Made by a program: the position numbers and the translations under genes. 64,000 nt of DNA from contig NZ_WRXN01000001.1 of NCBI RefSeq assembly GCF_009758205.1, positions 620,001-684,000 of the forward strand, given 5' to 3'. Source of the stretch: Chitinophaga tropicalis (lineage in GTDB: Bacteria; Bacteroidota; Bacteroidia; Chitinophagales; Chitinophagaceae). Position 1 is the first letter of the stretch. Every line of letters starts with the position of its first letter. Under the pieces are notes generated by a model. That model searched no databases and was not told the origin of the DNA. It saw only the letters and a list, made by a program, of their open reading frames with translations. Below are positions 16,858-26,647 of the stretch, piece by piece.

Positions 16858-17697
16858 ATGAGCTATACAACCTTTATTAAACCTGCAGAAGCGCACGCGC
16901 TTTCAGGAGATGTACTTTTCATTGACTGCAGCTTTGCACTGGCAGATAAAGAATGGGGAAAGAATGAGTACGCACAGGCACACATTCCCGGCGCACTGTA
17001 CGCAGATCTTGATAAAGACCTTTCCGGTAAAATAATAGCAGGAGAAACAGGCCGTCATCCCTTACCACAGAAACAGGACCTGGTGGCAACATTCACATCA
17101 TGGGGAATTACAGCTTCCACACAGGTAGTTGCTTACGATGCAGCAGCCGGGTTTATGGCAGCAGCAAGATTATGGTGGCTGCTCAAATGGGCCGGCCATG
17201 ATAAAGTTGCCGTACTGGAAGGAGGGAAGAAAGCATGGACAACAGCCGGGTATCCGCTGGATAATAAAATTGTAACCCCTGCCGCCAAACCCTTTACAGC
17301 ACAATTCAGGGACGAATTGCTGGCAGATGCAGAAGACGTGCTGGCGTCAATGAAAGAAGGGAATAGCTGTGTGATAGATTCCCGGACGGCAGACCGCTAC
17401 GCCGGGCAGAACGAAACAATAGATCCTGTAGCAGGACATATTCCACAGGCATTATCCAGGCCATTCAACGCAAATATTGCGGCAGATGGAACAGTAGCTG
17501 CTCCGGATGCAGTTAAACAATATTTTGCGAAAGATTTCGAAAAAGGAAATGTAATATTCTATTGCGGCTCCGGAGTAACTGCAGCATTCAACGTCCTGCT
17601 GGCAGAATATGCCGGCTATCCTTTACCAAAATTATATGCAGGCTCATGGAGTGAATGGATCACAGATAAAAACAGACCGGTAGCAGTAGGAGAGTAG
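16858..17697 (+). CDS. sulfurtransferase (thiosulfate/3-mercaptopyruvate type, two rhodanese domains)
   Basis: A 279-residue protein with two tandem rhodanese domains. The first is inactive-type (FIDCSFAL, AHIPGALYADLDKDLSG, VVAYDAAAGFMAAARLWWLL). The second carries CVIDSRTADRY and the active-site loop FYCGSGVTAAFN with the catalytic Cys at about residue 236. The CGSGVTA loop is closer to thiosulfate/mercaptopyruvate sulfurtransferases of the SseA group, but donor preference is not certain. No signal peptide, so cytosolic. It sits 22 bases after rpiA and is convergent with the histidine kinase gene, 2 bases away. Confidence 0.9.
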   Translation: MSYTTFIKPAEAHALSGDVLFIDCSFALADKEWGKNEYAQAHIPGALYADLDKDLSGKIIAGETGRHPLPQKQDLVATFTSWGITASTQVVAYDAAAGFMAAARLWWLLKWAGHDKVAVLEGGKKAWTTAGYPLDNKIVTPAAKPFTAQFRDELLADAEDVLASMKEGNSCVIDSRTADRYAGQNETIDPVAGHIPQALSRPFNANIAADGTVAAPDAVKQYFAKDFEKGNVIFYCGSGVTAAFNVLLAEYAGYPLPKLYAGSWSEWITDKNRPVAVGE

Positions 17698-17699
17698 AG

Positions 17700-20033
17700 C
17701 TATACTCCTATGTCCATCTTCTTGATCTGCGCTATCTTCAGCAATGTAGAAAGCATTTCACGGGGAAAGAACGGTTTGTTCAGTATATCGAATATACCCA
17801 TCCGGGCAAACTTTCTGCGCACCTCAGGCATAATGTCTGCCGTGAAAATGACGATGTGTATCTCGGAATACTGATTCCGTATGATCTGTGATAAGGTATA
17901 ACCATCCATTTCAGGCATATGCAGGTCCACGAAAGCAACATCATAGGTATTTTCCTTTAAGAGCTCAAGAGCATCTTCCCCGCATTGGGCGCAGTCAGGA
18001 AGTATACCAAAATACTCCAGTTGTTTCTCAGCCACCATGATGTTGATAGGATTATCCTCCACAAATAACAACCGTATCCCTTTGAACTTTTTGATATAAG
18101 GAGATAGTTCCGTGATCTGAACTCGCTTGGGCGGTTTGTTCTTTTTGGTTGGCAGATCAAACACCAGGTCAAAATGAAACTCCGTTCCTACACCAGGAGT
18201 ACTGTCAATATATATATGACTGTTGTGCAGTGTTATCAGCTTCTGCGTGATGGTCAGCCCAAGACCGGTGCCAGCCTGCTTTCTGACGGCAGACTGCTGT
18301 ACCTGCCTGAAACTTTCAAAGACCGTTTCATGATGCTCTTTAGGAATGCCAATGCCCGTATCTTTTATTGAAAAATGAACAGTGGTCTTGTCTTTCAGCC
18401 GGGATACCTGTTGCAGCGATATTGTCACCGTTCCTTTCTCCGTATATTTTATAGCATTGCTCACCAGGTTGTTCAGTATCTGTCCCAGCCTTATAGGATC
18501 AGCAATGATCCTCCTGGGTATCTCCTTATCTATCTGGCTTATCAGCTCAAGTCCTTTGGCCGATGCAAGAGATTTGAATTGATTCTGAATATTCTTCACC
18601 AGGTCAGACAGGCTTACTTCTGCATGTGTAAGATCAAGCTTGTCCTGTTCCATCTTATTGAGATCAAGAATATCGTTGATCAGCTGCAATAAATGATCTG
18701 CAGAAAAGAGAAGATTGCTGATATACTCTTCCTGGTCCGGCATATAATTTAACTTCAGCAGGTTGGCTATCCCGATAATGCCGTTCAGAGGCGTCCTGAT
18801 CTCATGGCTCATAATAGATAAAAAGTCTGACTTAGCCCTTGCCGCATCTTCGGCAATATTCTTTGCCATTATCAGTTCCAGCTCGTCCTCCTTTCTTTTG
18901 GTAATATCCATCAGCGCACCTCTTATCATCACCACTTCTTCATCCTTGATAACGGGAACGCCTATCACACGTATCCATTTTCTTACCTGCTTTGCGGTAA
19001 TGATCCTCAGTTCAATATCATAAGCTTTCCGTTGACTGATAGCTGCCTCACGGAAGCTGTTTATGATGGGCCGGTATTCTTCTTCATAAAAAGAAAGCAT
19101 GCTGTCAAAAGAAGGAACAAAATCAGGCGCTACATCATAGATCAGGTAGGTATGCCGTGTCCAGAAAACTTCCCCTGTGTGTAAATTGAGCTCCCATCCC
19201 CCCGTCTGACTTAATTCCTGGCTTACGTCCAGCAGCTGGTTGGCAAGTTCCAGCCTGCTTTTGATATCCTGTAAGGACGATTCAGCCATGCGGGAAGCAG
19301 TAATGTCCTGTATGCTCAGCACCATGATATAGTCTGCAGGATCAGGCGCTTTGATAACCGGTTTAATCCTGGCCCTAAACCATTGGTTCCTGCTTTCTTC
19401 AAAATGTTTGTAAACAATTTCCCGTACTTCTCCGGTCTTAACCACTTCTGCAACAACATTGCTGAATGCGGTGGCCTGTGGGCCTATCACGTCCTGTATC
19501 TTTTTCCCCAGGAATGTTTCCCTTGGCATGTATAGCAGGCTATCATCGTATACCCACACATTCCTGAAGGTCTGGTTACCATCTATTTCAAATACAATAT
19601 CTTCCAGGGAAGTGATCAGGGCCTGTAAGTGCTTGGTAAGCTCTGTCTGCCGGCCTTCTGCATTCTTCTCTTCAGTAGTATCCTGTACATAACCTGTAAT
19701 GTAGCTATTATGACCGGAGCCGTCTGTAACACGGATTGCATCCACCCTGAAATAGCGCAGTCCTTTCTGTGGATGTACTATCCTGTAGTTTAAAACAAAG
19801 GGATATTCTGATTTTTGTATAGTAGTGATGATTTCAGGAAGATCTTCCTCCAGTACTATTTTCTGCCATCCTTTTCCCTGGGATGCCGCGAAAGAAAGAC
19901 CAGATATTTTTTCCCATTCTTTATTTACAAAAAAGCAGTTTCCCTCCATATCTGACAGGAAGGCGCCTATTGGGGCAAATGACAATGCTTGTTGCAAATG
20001 CGTATCCTCTCCACTGTGTAAAGACCTGTTCAT
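17700..20033 (-). CDS. cytosolic hybrid sensor histidine kinase with PAS domains and receiver
   Basis: A 777-residue protein without transmembrane helices. Three PAS-like domains fill residues 1-400 (the first has [23 protein letters not shown]-type tails [16 protein letters not shown] and [10 protein letters not shown]). HisKA follows with [18 protein letters not shown], the phospho-acceptor His near residue 408. The ATPase domain shows [25 protein letters not shown] and [14 protein letters not shown]-terminal receiver begins [18 protein letters not shown] (about 655) with the acceptor Asp in [14 protein letters not shown] (about 701). All catalytic motifs are present. No separate DNA-binding partner is adjacent; output may be by phosphorelay to a protein encoded elsewhere. 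Confidence 0.93.
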   Translation of the reverse strand: MNRSLHSGEDTHLQQALSFAPIGAFLSDMEGNCFFVNKEWEKISGLSFAASQGKGWQKIVLEEDLPEIITTIQKSEYPFVLNYRIVHPQKGLRYFRVDAIRVTDGSGHNSYITGYVQDTTEEKNAEGRQTELTKHLQALITSLEDIVFEIDGNQTFRNVWVYDDSLLYMPRETFLGKKIQDVIGPQATAFSNVVAEVVKTGEVREIVYKHFEESRNQWFRARIKPVIKAPDPADYIMVLSIQDITASRMAESSLQDIKSRLELANQLLDVSQELSQTGGWELNLHTGEVFWTRHTYLIYDVAPDFVPSFDSMLSFYEEEYRPIINSFREAAISQRKAYDIELRIITAKQVRKWIRVIGVPVIKDEEVVMIRGALMDITKRKEDELELIMAKNIAEDAARAKSDFLSIMSHEIRTPLNGIIGIANLLKLNYMPDQEEYISNLLFSADHLLQLINDILDLNKMEQDKLDLTHAEVSLSDLVKNIQNQFKSLASAKGLELISQIDKEIPRRIIADPIRLGQILNNLVSNAIKYTEKGTVTISLQQVSRLKDKTTVHFSIKDTGIGIPKEHHETVFESFRQVQQSAVRKQAGTGLGLTITQKLITLHNSHIYIDSTPGVGTEFHFDLVFDLPTKKNKPPKRVQITELSPYIKKFKGIRLLFVEDNPINIMVAEKQLEYFGILPDCAQCGEDALELLKENTYDVAFVDLHMPEMDGYTLSQIIRNQYSEIHIVIFTADIMPEVRRKFARMGIFDILNKPFFPREMLSTLLKIAQIKKMDIGV

Positions 20034-20184
20034 GGGAAAGGTTTAGGTTATGGTTAAATGATTAGTTAGTTCTTTTAGGGAATCGGTTATTGTCTTTTAC
20101 AATTTAACATTTTTTCCCCTGCCCTCAACGCATATTATATTATATAATGTTTTTCTGTCCCGTCCTCTCAAAAATCTCTTTTAA

Positions 20185-20243
20185 AGCTGCGCGCAGCGCC
20201 CTCTTAAAAAAAGGGTTTGCCGTCGGCAAACCCTTTTTTTAAG
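20185..20243. repeat. GC-box plus perfect hairpin, intergenic repeat copy 2
   Basis: The box AGCTGCGCGCAGCGC (20185-20199) is followed by a perfect 19-bp stem, 20203-20221 paired with 20225-20243, with a 3-base loop GTC. The stem ends in A7/T7 tracts, so it can act as an intrinsic terminator in either direction. It lies after the DUF885 gene and before the histidine kinase gene, both on the minus strand. Confidence 0.85.
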
Positions 20244-20257
20244 CAACAGATCCGCTA

Positions 20258-22024
20258 CTACTGCCTACCCACCCATTCGTCCATATACTGTTCCAGTACG
20301 CTCAATGGCATATCTCCCTGCCCCAGCAATGCGTCATGGAATTTGATAATATTGAACCTGGCCCCCAGTTTCTTCCTGCATTTTTCGCGCAGCCTGAGTA
20401 TTTCCAGCTCACCTGTTTTATAGGTGAGCGCCTGTCCTGGCAATGCCATATATCGTTCTACAGAGTTAATGGCTTCTTCCTCGCTGATAGACTCATGGGT
20501 CAGCATATAGGAAATAGCGTCTTCCCGGGTCATTTTGCCGGTATGGATGCCTACGTCCAGTACCAGGCGGATGGCCCTGTGTATCTCATTGTTCAGGGCG
20601 CCCATCTGCTGAGGCATATCATTGTAACATCCCAGTTCCTTACCGAGAGATTCACAGTACAGCGCCCATCCTTCTGTGAAAGCGCTGAAACTGATCTGCC
20701 GCCTGAAAGATGGCAGCGATGTATTTTCCTGCTGCAGGGAAATCTGGTAGTGATGTCCGGGAATAGCTTCATGTATGAAAGTAGCCTCCATACCCAGGAA
20801 TGTCTCATTGATCCTCGTAGCGTCGGGAATAGGTACATAGAAAATACCGGGGCGGGTGCCGTCAACAGATCCGACTATATAGGAAGGACCATTCTGTGAT
20901 GCTTCCCTGAAGGCCTCCACTCTTCTGATCTCAAATTTTGTTTTTGGGGTAACACTGAACATTGTATGCAGAGTGGGCTTTATCTTGTCATAGATCTGCT
21001 GGTAAGCCTGCAATACCTGCTCCGGCGTTTTAAACGGCATGAACTGCCGGTCAGTTCTGAGAAAAGTAAGGAACTCCTGCAGGGTACCGTTAAAACCGCT
21101 CCGCCTTTTCTGTTCCTCCATAGCTGCGCTGATACGGGCAACCTCCCTGAGGCCGGTCTCATAGATCTCCTGCGGACTGAGGCCTGTTGTTGTGAAATAC
21201 CGTACATAATACCTGTATAGTTCCGCACCTCCGGGCACGCCGGAAAGTCCTGCAGAATCGGTAGCATGTGGCAGATAATCGTTCTTCAGGTAATTTGCAA
21301 GACGCTGGTACGCCGGCAATAGTTGTTGATTTAAAGATTGCAGGAAGGACTGTTTTACCTTCTCCCGCTCTGCAGCAGGCATAGCAGGCGGGAGGTTATT
21401 CAGCGGCTGGAACAGGATATTTTTAACCGTATCTTTTTCCGCCAGGGCCTCCATTTGCGGGATCATTTTCACCACCAGCGCCTTCGGCAATACAATGCCC
21501 AGCGATACGCCCTTTTTCATGTTGCCGATAGCGGTATCTGCCCATTCTGAAAATGCGGAAATCCGCCTCATCCAGTTTTCGTAATCCCTCAGGTTTTGGA
21601 ATGGCTGTGCTGATTTTCCCGAGCCAAGCTGGCCTATCAGCAGTGGGAGAGAAGCGAACTGGTTAATGGGCAGATATTCCGCATGGTATTTCATCCTTTC
21701 AAGGTCCATTTCGAGTATCTCTTTCAATACATCGAATGAAATTCTGTCTGCAGTATTTAAGGCATTCCTGTTATACCCGGACAACAGGTGCAGGTATTTT
21801 TTATCAAACGCAGATTTTTGTTGGGTATAAGCGATGGTGCCATCATTCGGAAGCAGGTCATCATAGCGGTGATCGCCTGCAAAAGTTGCATTGAGCGGCT
21901 CCAGTTGCTGGCTTTCCCTGTAATATTTTTCAAAAAGCTGATGCAGTTGCTGATTGCGCCCCTGGCTGTAAGCTGTGCAGCATATGAATAACAGGCTGCA
22001 GAATATCAAAGAAATGTGTCTCAT
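20258..22024 (-). CDS. secreted DUF885-family (zinc peptidase-like) protein
   Basis: A 588-residue protein with a classical signal peptide (MRHISLIFCSLLFICCTAYS, cleavage near residue 20). The DUF885 domain shows the zinc-binding motif EATFIHEAIPGHHYQ (HExxxGHH, about residue 405), then FTEGWALYCESLG and the terminal GQALTYKTGELEILRLR, all conserved in this family of predicted metallopeptidases of the periplasm or envelope. Substrate unknown. Its ATG overlaps the stop codon of a truncated acetyltransferase fragment (ATGA), so it may be translationally coupled to that remnant. A repeat-family hairpin follows and probably terminates it. Confidence 0.9.
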   Translation of the reverse strand: MRHISLIFCSLLFICCTAYSQGRNQQLHQLFEKYYRESQQLEPLNATFAGDHRYDDLLPNDGTIAYTQQKSAFDKKYLHLLSGYNRNALNTADRISFDVLKEILEMDLERMKYHAEYLPINQFASLPLLIGQLGSGKSAQPFQNLRDYENWMRRISAFSEWADTAIGNMKKGVSLGIVLPKALVVKMIPQMEALAEKDTVKNILFQPLNNLPPAMPAAEREKVKQSFLQSLNQQLLPAYQRLANYLKNDYLPHATDSAGLSGVPGGAELYRYYVRYFTTTGLSPQEIYETGLREVARISAAMEEQKRRSGFNGTLQEFLTFLRTDRQFMPFKTPEQVLQAYQQIYDKIKPTLHTMFSVTPKTKFEIRRVEAFREASQNGPSYIVGSVDGTRPGIFYVPIPDATRINETFLGMEATFIHEAIPGHHYQISLQQENTSLPSFRRQISFSAFTEGWALYCESLGKELGCYNDMPQQMGALNNEIHRAIRLVLDVGIHTGKMTREDAISYMLTHESISEEEAINSVERYMALPGQALTYKTGELEILRLREKCRKKLGARFNIIKFHDALLGQGDMPLSVLEQYMDEWVGRQ

Positions 22025-22221
22025 AAAATGTTATTGCGTTCCCCTGCTATCCAGTACCAGGCTCCCGGAGTCTGAAAGGTCTCGAAAAGAGCATTCAGCT
22101 CAGGATCTGAAAAGGCTGTTCCGGGAACGTTGGCCTGGAAGGAAATGAGCGTCTGGCGGATAATAGCTGCAAGAGGAGCATTATCCCGTTGCTGTATTGT
22201 TCTTAAAACGGCTGATGGCAT
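22021..22221 (-). pseudogene. N-terminal remnant of a GNAT acetyltransferase
   Basis: Encodes 66 residues: LRTIQQRDNAPLAAIIRQTL, then FQANVPGTAFSDPELNALFE and GAWYWIAGE. This is the start of a Bacteroidota GNAT family in which a further 90-100 residues, including the acetyl-CoA binding motif, normally follow. Here the frame stops at NNIL, 4 bases into the DUF885 start codon overlap. The acetyl-CoA site is absent, so it should be inactive as an acetyltransferase. It could survive as a leader for the DUF885 gene. Homology is from recognition of the pattern, not from a search. Confidence 0.6.
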
Positions 22222-22298
22222 GTCTTACCCTTGTTGTTACAAAGGTAAAAGCCTGTTTCCCGGCAAAATTGTATGGTATTAGCGTAGAAGAGGGGGCC

Positions 22299-23099
22299 TC
22301 AGATCTTTTTATACTGTTTGGGAAGTATACCGGTAAGCTGCTGAAATGTCCGGGTAAAATGCGCCTGATCTGTAAATCCGCATTTATAAGCAATTTCTGT
22401 TAAAGAGAACTTGTTGGAGCGGATCAGTACAAGCGCTCTTTCAATTTTGATCTTTCTCAGGTATTCCCCCAATGTACAGGAAAAATACCGGCTGAAATAT
22501 TTTGACAGGGTAACCGGGTGAATACCAACATGAGCAGCGAGGTCTGCGAGAGAAAGAGGTTCATCCCAGAGATCATTCAGCACAGTGATGATCTGCCGGG
22601 TCCATTCAGGATAATGTCTTTCTATATTCGGGTTGGAATCTATCAGGTTGATACACAATTGTTCTAAAGAGATGCTGCTGCATTCATCGTTATAATAATG
22701 TTCCCTCAGCAACCGTACCAATCCGCCGGCATTGATAACTGCATTGCCTTCATACATCAGCGATTCCGGCGGAATAGCCAGGTTGTATGTATTAAAGAAA
22801 TTCTCTTCTATCTCAAGATTGAATATGCGGGTCCCGGGGCGGTAATGCACATTCTGATGCACAACTCCCGGGTAATAATACAACCCTGTTCCTGCCATTT
22901 GCTGCTCTGCCTTCTTCTCTCTTATCTCCTGGCTGCCTCCGGAAAGGATGTGCGAAAAATGAGGATTTTCATGGCAATGCCAGTCAGATGTAAGATTCTC
23001 AGGGAAGATGGTTTCACTGGTCGTGATATGTCCAATGTTATGTTCCTTCACTTTCGATCCCACGTAACAGCCTTTGGAAAGCACAACAGGATTGTTCAT
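22299..23099 (-). CDS. AraC-family transcriptional regulator
   Basis: About 266 residues from the ATG at 23099; the frame is open upstream, but the added 43 residues are hydrophobic and AT-rich and unlikely to be real. The N-terminal half is a cupin-like sensor (SDWHCHENPHFSHILSGGSQ, GLYYYPGVVHQNVHY). The C-terminal 100 residues hold two helix-turn-helix units: LADLAAHVGIHPVTLSKYFS and LTEIAYKCGFTDQAHFTRTF, ending GILPKQYKK. It lies 77 bases upstream of the GNAT remnant on the same strand. Ligand and target genes cannot be told from sequence. Confidence 0.9.
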   Translation of the reverse strand: MNNPVVLSKGCYVGSKVKEHNIGHITTSETIFPENLTSDWHCHENPHFSHILSGGSQEIREKKAEQQMAGTGLYYYPGVVHQNVHYRPGTRIFNLEIEENFFNTYNLAIPPESLMYEGNAVINAGGLVRLLREHYYNDECSSISLEQLCINLIDSNPNIERHYPEWTRQIITVLNDLWDEPLSLADLAAHVGIHPVTLSKYFSRYFSCTLGEYLRKIKIERALVLIRSNKFSLTEIAYKCGFTDQAHFTRTFQQLTGILPKQYKKI

Positions 23100-23366
23100 G
23101 ACAATGGCTTTTAAAGTTGGAATATAACCAAAGGTAGGGGTTATAATAATAAGAATAATACCGGCCACCCCTAACACATAGAATAAAAAAATAATATTTT
23201 TGTATAAACATGAAAAAAATTTATACATTGTATCGGATTGGAGGAGTGTGTCAGTTTGACCCGGCAGGTCAGATGATAGCCTAAAACGGATACACCGCCC
23301 CGATCCGACGGTTTTTTAAGAACATATAAATATCCCTATACCTTGTCAAACATCAGAGCTGCTTCA

Positions 23367-24479
23367 ATGGACCGCATCCGGAGCCTGGATGGGCTTCGTG
23401 CTATTTCCATTTTGATGGTTTTACTGGCGCATGCCAGATCAACAATGCCTGCACAGTTGGGCGATAGTAAGGCAATGCTTTTCCTGGCAGATTCCTACCT
23501 TGGCGTAAAGATCTTCTTTGTGATCAGTGGTTATCTGATAACCAGGTTATTGATCAGGGAAAGGGCCCAGACCGGAAGTATTGATATCAAACATTTTTAT
23601 ATCAGGAGGGCATTCAGGATATTCCCCATATTTTATCTCTATATTATTTCAGTCCTTGTCATAAAGTTATTTTTTGTCTCTGCCATTTTTGTTGATTATA
23701 CAAAGCTTGGATTAGCCTCTGTATATCTCTGGAATTATCAGCATCTGTTTACCTCTGTACCAGATCCTAACGGAGGATGGTTCTTCGGGCATTTCTGGTC
23801 TTTGTCAATGGAAGAACAATTTTACCTGTTATGGCCAATTATGTTCCTGAAAATACCGAAAGAAAAACTGGTGAAGGTAGTAGCGGGAATCATTGTGCTC
23901 ATGCCTGCAATCAGGGTGGCAACTTACTTTTTAATGCCGGGCAGCAGGGGACAGATAGCCATGATGTTACAGACAGGCGGAGATTCTATTCTGATAGGAT
24001 GTCTTGGTGCGTTATTGGAAAGTAATATCTCCCTGAGAGAAAAGTATGAACCATACCTCAGGAATAATTATATCCTGGCAGGTGTTTTAGCCTTTGTACT
24101 GGTCATCAACAAACTGCTGTTATTCAGGTTTCCCGGCGCATACGATATGATAATAGGTAAAAGCCTGCTGAATATCGGGATCATGTATTTAATATTCTGG
24201 TCAGTGTATGTACCATCTAAATTTGCCGGTATCTTAAACATGAAAGGCGTGGTATTTATTGGTGTGCTCTCGTATTCTTTATATATCTGGCAGCAATTAT
24301 TTTTGCACAGCAATTTTAATTCCTGGGTCAATCAGTTCCCTCAGAACCTGGGAATTGTTTTCCTGGTAGGATATATTTCTTATCAATTTATAGAAAAGCC
24401 TATCTTAGGGCTGAAGAGTAGATTTGGTAAAGGGAAGATCAAACCTTTAAGAGAAGAAGAAATAAAGATCGCTGTGTAA
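23367..24479 (+). CDS. membrane acyltransferase family 3 (OafA/YrhL type)
   Basis: About 370 residues from the ATG at 23367; a TTG in frame at 23343 would add 8 residues. The N-terminal signature RIRSLDGLRAISILMVLLAH contains the conserved Arg and the catalytic-type His, followed by FFVISGYLITRLL, FYIRRAFRIFPIFY and FGHFWSLSMEEQFYLLWP, all hallmarks of acyltransferase 3. Around ten transmembrane helices follow; there is no C-terminal SGNH domain. Members transfer acyl groups onto surface glycans such as O-antigen or exopolysaccharide. It stands alone, divergent from the AraC regulator. Confidence 0.9.
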   Translation: MDRIRSLDGLRAISILMVLLAHARSTMPAQLGDSKAMLFLADSYLGVKIFFVISGYLITRLLIRERAQTGSIDIKHFYIRRAFRIFPIFYLYIISVLVIKLFFVSAIFVDYTKLGLASVYLWNYQHLFTSVPDPNGGWFFGHFWSLSMEEQFYLLWPIMFLKIPKEKLVKVVAGIIVLMPAIRVATYFLMPGSRGQIAMMLQTGGDSILIGCLGALLESNISLREKYEPYLRNNYILAGVLAFVLVINKLLLFRFPGAYDMIIGKSLLNIGIMYLIFWSVYVPSKFAGILNMKGVVFIGVLSYSLYIWQQLFLHSNFNSWVNQFPQNLGIVFLVGYISYQFIEKPILGLKSRFGKGKIKPLREEEIKIAV

Positions 24480-24517
24480 AAGCAGTGGTCATCTGAAAAA
24501 TAAACGGAACTATTTGT

Positions 24518-24549
24518 AATGCAGGGGAGCTGGTAGCTCTGCCTGCATT
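24518..24549 (+). terminator. hairpin after the acyltransferase gene
   Basis: AATGCAGG (24518-24525) pairs with CCTGCATT (24542-24549), with an inner GAGCT/AGCTC stem. It lies 38 bases after the acyltransferase stop and is followed by a short T-rich run (TTTTGG). Probable intrinsic terminator. Confidence 0.55.
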
Positions 24550-24720
24550 TTGGTTGGAAACACATGCTGTGAGATTTTGTTTTAAGACCCGTTTTTCTGC
24601 TATTCACAGATAGCTTCTGGAATTACTGTAGCGAAGATCATACTGTTTGCAATATTGCCGGTATGGTTAATGTAACCTATGTCTTATTTAGTCGTTTAAC
24701 CTATTCGTCAAACTATATCT

Positions 24721-25422
24721 ATGAGTACTGTAAGCAGAAATTTCAATCCCTCTATCAGTCAATCTTTTTACATCACAAGAAGTTTACTGATCAAAAATCT
24801 CGTGAAGCATTTTGACAAGCTTCACGGACGTATGCTGGATTTTGGCTGTGGTAGCAAACCCTATAAAAGCCTGATAAATGTAAAAGAATACATCGGGGTA
24901 GATTTTGAAGGCCAGGGCCACAGTCATGTAAACGAGCAGATAGATGTATTTTATGATGGCAAGACCATTCCACTTGAATCCAATTCATTTGACAGTGTGT
25001 TATCTACAGAAGTGTTCGAACATGTGTTCAATCTCGAAGACATGCTCTCCGAGCTGCACCGTGTAATGAAGCCGGGAGCAGTGATGCTCGTTACCTGCCC
25101 GTTCCTTATTGCAGAGCATGAAGCGCCGAATGATTGTAACCGCTATACCTCCTTCGGCATAAAAAATTTAATGAAGCAGAACGGGTTTGAAATAGTGCAT
25201 TATGAAAAACTGGGAACTTCGGTACAGGCGCAGATGCAGATATTCATGTCTTATATAGACAGCTCTGTACTCTCCAAGTTGAATTTTTTCAAACCCGTTC
25301 GCAAGCTTGTAACTTCCTTCACATTCTCTGTACTTAATCTCTGGTGCATGTTTGTGAACTGGGCCCTTCCAAAACGGCAGGACGCATTTCTCAATCATAT
25401 TATGATATGCCAGAAGCCCTGA
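24721..25422 (+). CDS. class I SAM-dependent methyltransferase
   Basis: A 233-residue protein. Motif I is MLDFGCGSKPYKSLI (about residue 38), motif II is YIGVDFEGQGH, then SFDSVLSTEVFEHVFNLEDM and LHRVMKPGAVMLVTCPFLI, the pattern of the Methyltransf_11 group. The C-terminal 70 residues have a hydrophobic stretch (FTFSVLNLWCMFVNWALP), so peripheral membrane association is possible. Family members are common beside glycan or lipid synthesis genes; the acceptor is unknown. It stands alone, with a strong hairpin directly after it. Confidence 0.85.
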   Translation: MSTVSRNFNPSISQSFYITRSLLIKNLVKHFDKLHGRMLDFGCGSKPYKSLINVKEYIGVDFEGQGHSHVNEQIDVFYDGKTIPLESNSFDSVLSTEVFEHVFNLEDMLSELHRVMKPGAVMLVTCPFLIAEHEAPNDCNRYTSFGIKNLMKQNGFEIVHYEKLGTSVQAQMQIFMSYIDSSVLSKLNFFKPVRKLVTSFTFSVLNLWCMFVNWALPKRQDAFLNHIMICQKP

Positions 25423-25436
25423 GTGCTGTATGTAGA

Positions 25437-25472
25437 ACGGAGGAGGACGGGCGTCAGCCCTTCCTCCTCCGT
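25437..25472 (+). terminator. long GC-rich hairpin after the methyltransferase gene
   Basis: ACGGAGGAGGACGGGC (25437-25452) pairs with GCCCTTCCTCCTCCGT (25457-25472) around a GTCA loop, with one internal mismatch. It starts 14 bases after the methyltransferase stop. There is no T run, so it may be an inefficient terminator or an mRNA 3'-end stabiliser. Confidence 0.55.
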
Positions 25473-25509
25473 GGTATCAATGCCACCCTGGGTAGACAAA
25501 ACATCACAC

Positions 25510-26559
25510 ATGACTCAGAAAGATCTTTTCGGATTGATAGGGCTGAAAAGTACTGATCCGGAATTAATCAGTTTTTTTTCAAAATATGGACTGGAAGAGC
25601 CACCTCAAAACATAGCAGCCAATGAGCTGACAAAAATTATAACCGATGAAAGAAACAGGGTATGTGTTGTTTTTAGCTATGAGATCATTCATGAAAAGTT
25701 TTATCCTCCGGTCCTGGTTGGGAAAGAACAACCACAAAATTCGTTTCTCCCCTATGTAAGTGCAGTAGGAATTCGGAGCGGCATTGAACCATCTTGTCAA
25801 GGGCGTGGAGGAGCCGGGCGGGTCCGGAATGTTCCATCATCCTATACACCGGTCAGGGATGAACTGGGTTCATACTATGAAGGGTTCTGGAATGTTACAC
25901 CATCTTATACAGCTACCGAAGAAGAACTGACTTCATATTATGGTATTCCCCAAAAAGCGCCGGTCTGGAGATTTATTAAAGACTACAGCAAAGATTTTGA
26001 GATCATAGCATATTACGATCCTTTAAAGAAGGTATGCACTGACATCGAGTTGCGCATTAAGGAATACCGCGATATTCTGAGAGTTTGGTTTGGAGAGGGC
26101 GATGGTGTGCGGGATTTCCATCATATCTATGCCATGCTTGTTAAGTGGTTGTTTGATAACCGGTACCTGCGCCTGGATGAAAATTTGTATGCACAGGGAT
26201 TGATCAATGATAAAGAGAATGTACTGGATTTTATACATACGCACCTTAAGGGTAGGGTATGGGATTACCAGCTTACAGATGAGCCTCTTCTCATAAGCTT
26301 TCTCTATACAACCCTGGATGATTCGGATATTGAAACAGCAGATGGCCCGAAGAACTATTACTTCCGAAGACAGCTTCTCCTATCTCTTGGACGGTGGGGA
26401 AACGATCAGGATACCCGGGAAACGCCGGAAAGAGAGAATGTGCTGAGAGAGCTGCTATTTGATGATCTAACCTATATTCCCTTCAGGAAGATCATGGATG
26501 ATACTTTTGAACTATACCGCCGGCTGTTCCCCGGTAGATTTATTAGTAAGGTTCCTTGA
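25510..26559 (+). CDS. unrecognised protein with an internal tandem repeat
   Basis: About 349 residues if started at the ATG at 25510 (MTQKDLFGLIGLKSTDPELI); the frame is open from 25423, but that part spans the upstream hairpin. No signal peptide or membrane helix. Residues about 112-155 hold a duplicated unit: VPSSYTPVRDELGSYYEGFW then VTPSYTATEEELTSYYG, preceded by a Gly/Arg-rich stretch GRGGAGRVRN that is GC-rich compared with the flanks. The C-terminal half is acidic and helical (HHIYAMLVKWLFDNRYLRLD). I do not recognise the family. The N-terminal part with SYEI and FYPPV resembles hypothetical proteins of Bacteroidota that sit near mobile genes, so an immunity-protein role is possible but unproven. 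Confidence 0.7.
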   Translation: MTQKDLFGLIGLKSTDPELISFFSKYGLEEPPQNIAANELTKIITDERNRVCVVFSYEIIHEKFYPPVLVGKEQPQNSFLPYVSAVGIRSGIEPSCQGRGGAGRVRNVPSSYTPVRDELGSYYEGFWNVTPSYTATEEELTSYYGIPQKAPVWRFIKDYSKDFEIIAYYDPLKKVCTDIELRIKEYRDILRVWFGEGDGVRDFHHIYAMLVKWLFDNRYLRLDENLYAQGLINDKENVLDFIHTHLKGRVWDYQLTDEPLLISFLYTTLDDSDIETADGPKNYYFRRQLLLSLGRWGNDQDTRETPERENVLRELLFDDLTYIPFRKIMDDTFELYRRLFPGRFISKVP

Positions 26560-26578
26560 ACAGGGCAATGGAAAGCCC

Positions 26579-26605
26579 TGGAAGGGTTGCAGCCCTTCCA
26601 TTTTC
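26579..26605 (+). terminator. intrinsic terminator after the repeat-containing protein
   Basis: TGGAAGGG (26579-26586) pairs with CCCTTCCA (26593-26600), followed by TTTTC. It begins 19 bases after the stop of the preceding gene. Confidence 0.65.
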
Positions 26606-26647
26606 TATCCAATTGACGGATGACCAATAGGCTATTTTGTATTTTCA

